A DNA stretch of 5,785 nucleotides, taken from assembly GCA_964409645.1 (NCBI GenBank), contig CAYPEK010000173.1, forward strand, positions 1-5,785, given 5' to 3'. Positions 4,835 through 5,785 of the stretch are shown here, piece by piece. The notes under the pieces are model-generated. The model saw only the letters and a program-made list of their open reading frames with translations. It searched no databases and was not told the origin of the DNA. The position numbers and the translations under genes are program-made. This DNA comes from CAYPEK01 sp964409645. GTDB taxonomy: Bacteria > UBP15 > UBA6099. Position 1 is the stretch's first letter. Each line of letters begins with the position of its first letter.

Positions 4835-5785
4835 TTATGAGTTTTCGTTTATGTCTTCATTTTCGGCAGTGCTAATTTCTTTCAGTCCGGTTTGAACGCT
4901 ATAAACGAATAATTGACGGCAATGTCCGCATCTAACTTTTTTGCCATCAAATTCGACAGGAATTTTTTCAAAAAGTGTAGAACATTTCGGACATGTCTGG
5001 ATTGAATGATCAATGGCATTTATTTCATCTTGAGGCGTATAAGCATCAATTCTTGACGTTTCTTTGTCAGTTTGCTCAATAGATATTCTCTTATAAAAAA
5101 TAAAAAACATTATTGCGCCGAGTGGAAAGCCCAATCTAAGCATCCATGGCCCATACAAGCCACTCCTTAATAATCCGGCGCCAAGCAAATTTACCGACAA
5201 AATATTTACAAGTATTTGGCCGGTAGTCCAGTTTATAGATATTCCGCCTATGCCTAATAGAATGAAAATTATCCATAGCCACTTTTTTCTGATTTTCGAC
5301 TTTGCGCAAAATATTATGCTTAGAATAACATATATGGGTATTATAATCGCATAAGCTAAAAACATATAATGAAAAAACGACTTATCTTTAAGGCTGAAAG
5401 CATTCAAATCTTTCAGCGAATTAGGAATTTCATTAACATGAAAACCATAGATAGTAAATTTGTTGCCCTGTTTTTTAACTATAACTTCCGCAACTATCCA
5501 CCCGTTTTTGAAATGTAATTGATAGGCCAAATCATGTATCTTATAGTCGCCTTCATTGCTCATTATCTTTGTCCATCTTGCATTTATTAATTCAATTGAA
5601 ATTAGATTTCCCTTTTCCAGATAAGTGTGAACTTTTATAAATGTAGGCTTTGTGTCTTCATTAACGAACTCCGGATCAAAGACTTTCATCGCTTTATCGT
5701 ATTCTTCATGCAGCATGTAGTCTATGAATGTTCTTGCTTGTTTATCGACTTTTTCATTCGCTATCAATTTTAAAAACTTACTAGG
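4835..5785 (-). CDS. Uncharacterised membrane protein with C-terminal zinc ribbon (N-terminus outside window)
   Basis: The frame stays open to the window edge, so 316 visible residues are a C-terminal part. The TTG at 5767 has no ribosome site and is probably internal. Residues here count from the first visible one. About 7-130 form a soluble, mixed alpha/beta domain beginning with helix KVDKQARTFIDYMLHEEYDK and containing LAYQLHF and GWIVAEVIVKK strands, somewhat like small NTF2/DUF3887-type folds. Four membrane segments follow at about 137-160, 168-185, 190-206 and 212-231, with conserved-looking SINWTTGQ and YGPWMLRLGFPLGAI. A cytosolic-type tail carries CPKC (265-268) and CGHC (286-289), a C-X2-C-X17-C-X2-C zinc ribbon like the MJ0042 type, then an acidic end. 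The soluble and four-helix part resembles, from memory, a widespread family of unknown function. The DNA is much more AT-rich than its neighbours, suggesting transfer or weak expression. I assign no function. Confidence 0.8.
   Translation of the reverse strand, partial: PSKFLKLIANEKVDKQARTFIDYMLHEEYDKAMKVFDPEFVNEDTKPTFIKVHTYLEKGNLISIELINARWTKIMSNEGDYKIHDLAYQLHFKNGWIVAEVIVKKQGNKFTIYGFHVNEIPNSLKDLNAFSLKDKSFFHYMFLAYAIIIPIYVILSIIFCAKSKIRKKWLWIIFILLGIGGISINWTTGQILVNILSVNLLGAGLLRSGLYGPWMLRLGFPLGAIMFFIFYKRISIEQTDKETSRIDAYTPQDEINAIDHSIQTCPKCSTLFEKIPVEFDGKKVRCGHCRQLFVYSVQTGLKEISTAENEDINENS

Noticed and set aside
1..5785. CRISPR array, tRNA, rRNA, insertion sequence or transposase
   Set aside because: No regularly spaced repeats, no structured RNA gene, no terminal inverted repeats and no transposase-like protein were seen on either strand.

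Overview
The window looks like chromosomal DNA from an anaerobic, probably Gram-negative bacterium. The clearest sign is a hybrid cluster protein whose N-terminal cysteine spacing is the class I type, known mainly from strict anaerobes. A promoter matching the housekeeping sigma-70 consensus, an export signal on a nucleosidase and a glycoside hydrolase family 3 enzyme fit that picture. The species cannot be named from the sequence. The left 4.6 kb is moderately GC-rich (about 65% in sample lines of hcp). The last gene is clearly AT-rich (about 27-42% GC in sample lines).

Layout: 2-394 (+) is the C-terminal end of a GH3 beta-glucosidase-like enzyme, followed by a strong hairpin terminator that can work on both strands. 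587-1261 (-) is an integral-membrane methyltransferase of the isoprenylcysteine carboxyl methyltransferase / phospholipid methyltransferase group, transcribed towards that terminator. A divergent control region (1262-1457) carries two overlapping perfect dyads on the methyltransferase side and a near-consensus promoter on the other. 1458-1892 (+) is an Rrf2-family regulator with three clustered cysteines. 17 bases after it, 1910-3577 (+) is hcp, with every expected metal ligand, closed by a textbook terminator at 3606-3643. 3740-4606 (+) is an MTA/SAH nucleosidase homologue that appears to be exported. 4607-4834 has no gene. 4835-5785 (-) is the C-terminal part of an uncharacterised membrane protein ending in a four-cysteine zinc ribbon; its start lies outside the window.

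The best functional unit is the two-gene rrf2-hcp operon: a probable Fe-S or redox/NO-sensing repressor co-transcribed with the enzyme that detoxifies nitric oxide or hydroxylamine. The other genes look like independent single units. Nothing here is clearly a new multi-gene system. The points most worth following up are the zinc-ribbon membrane protein in AT-rich DNA, the exported nucleosidase with its odd translation start, the dyad cluster in the divergent promoter, and the cysteine spacing of the Rrf2 regulator.
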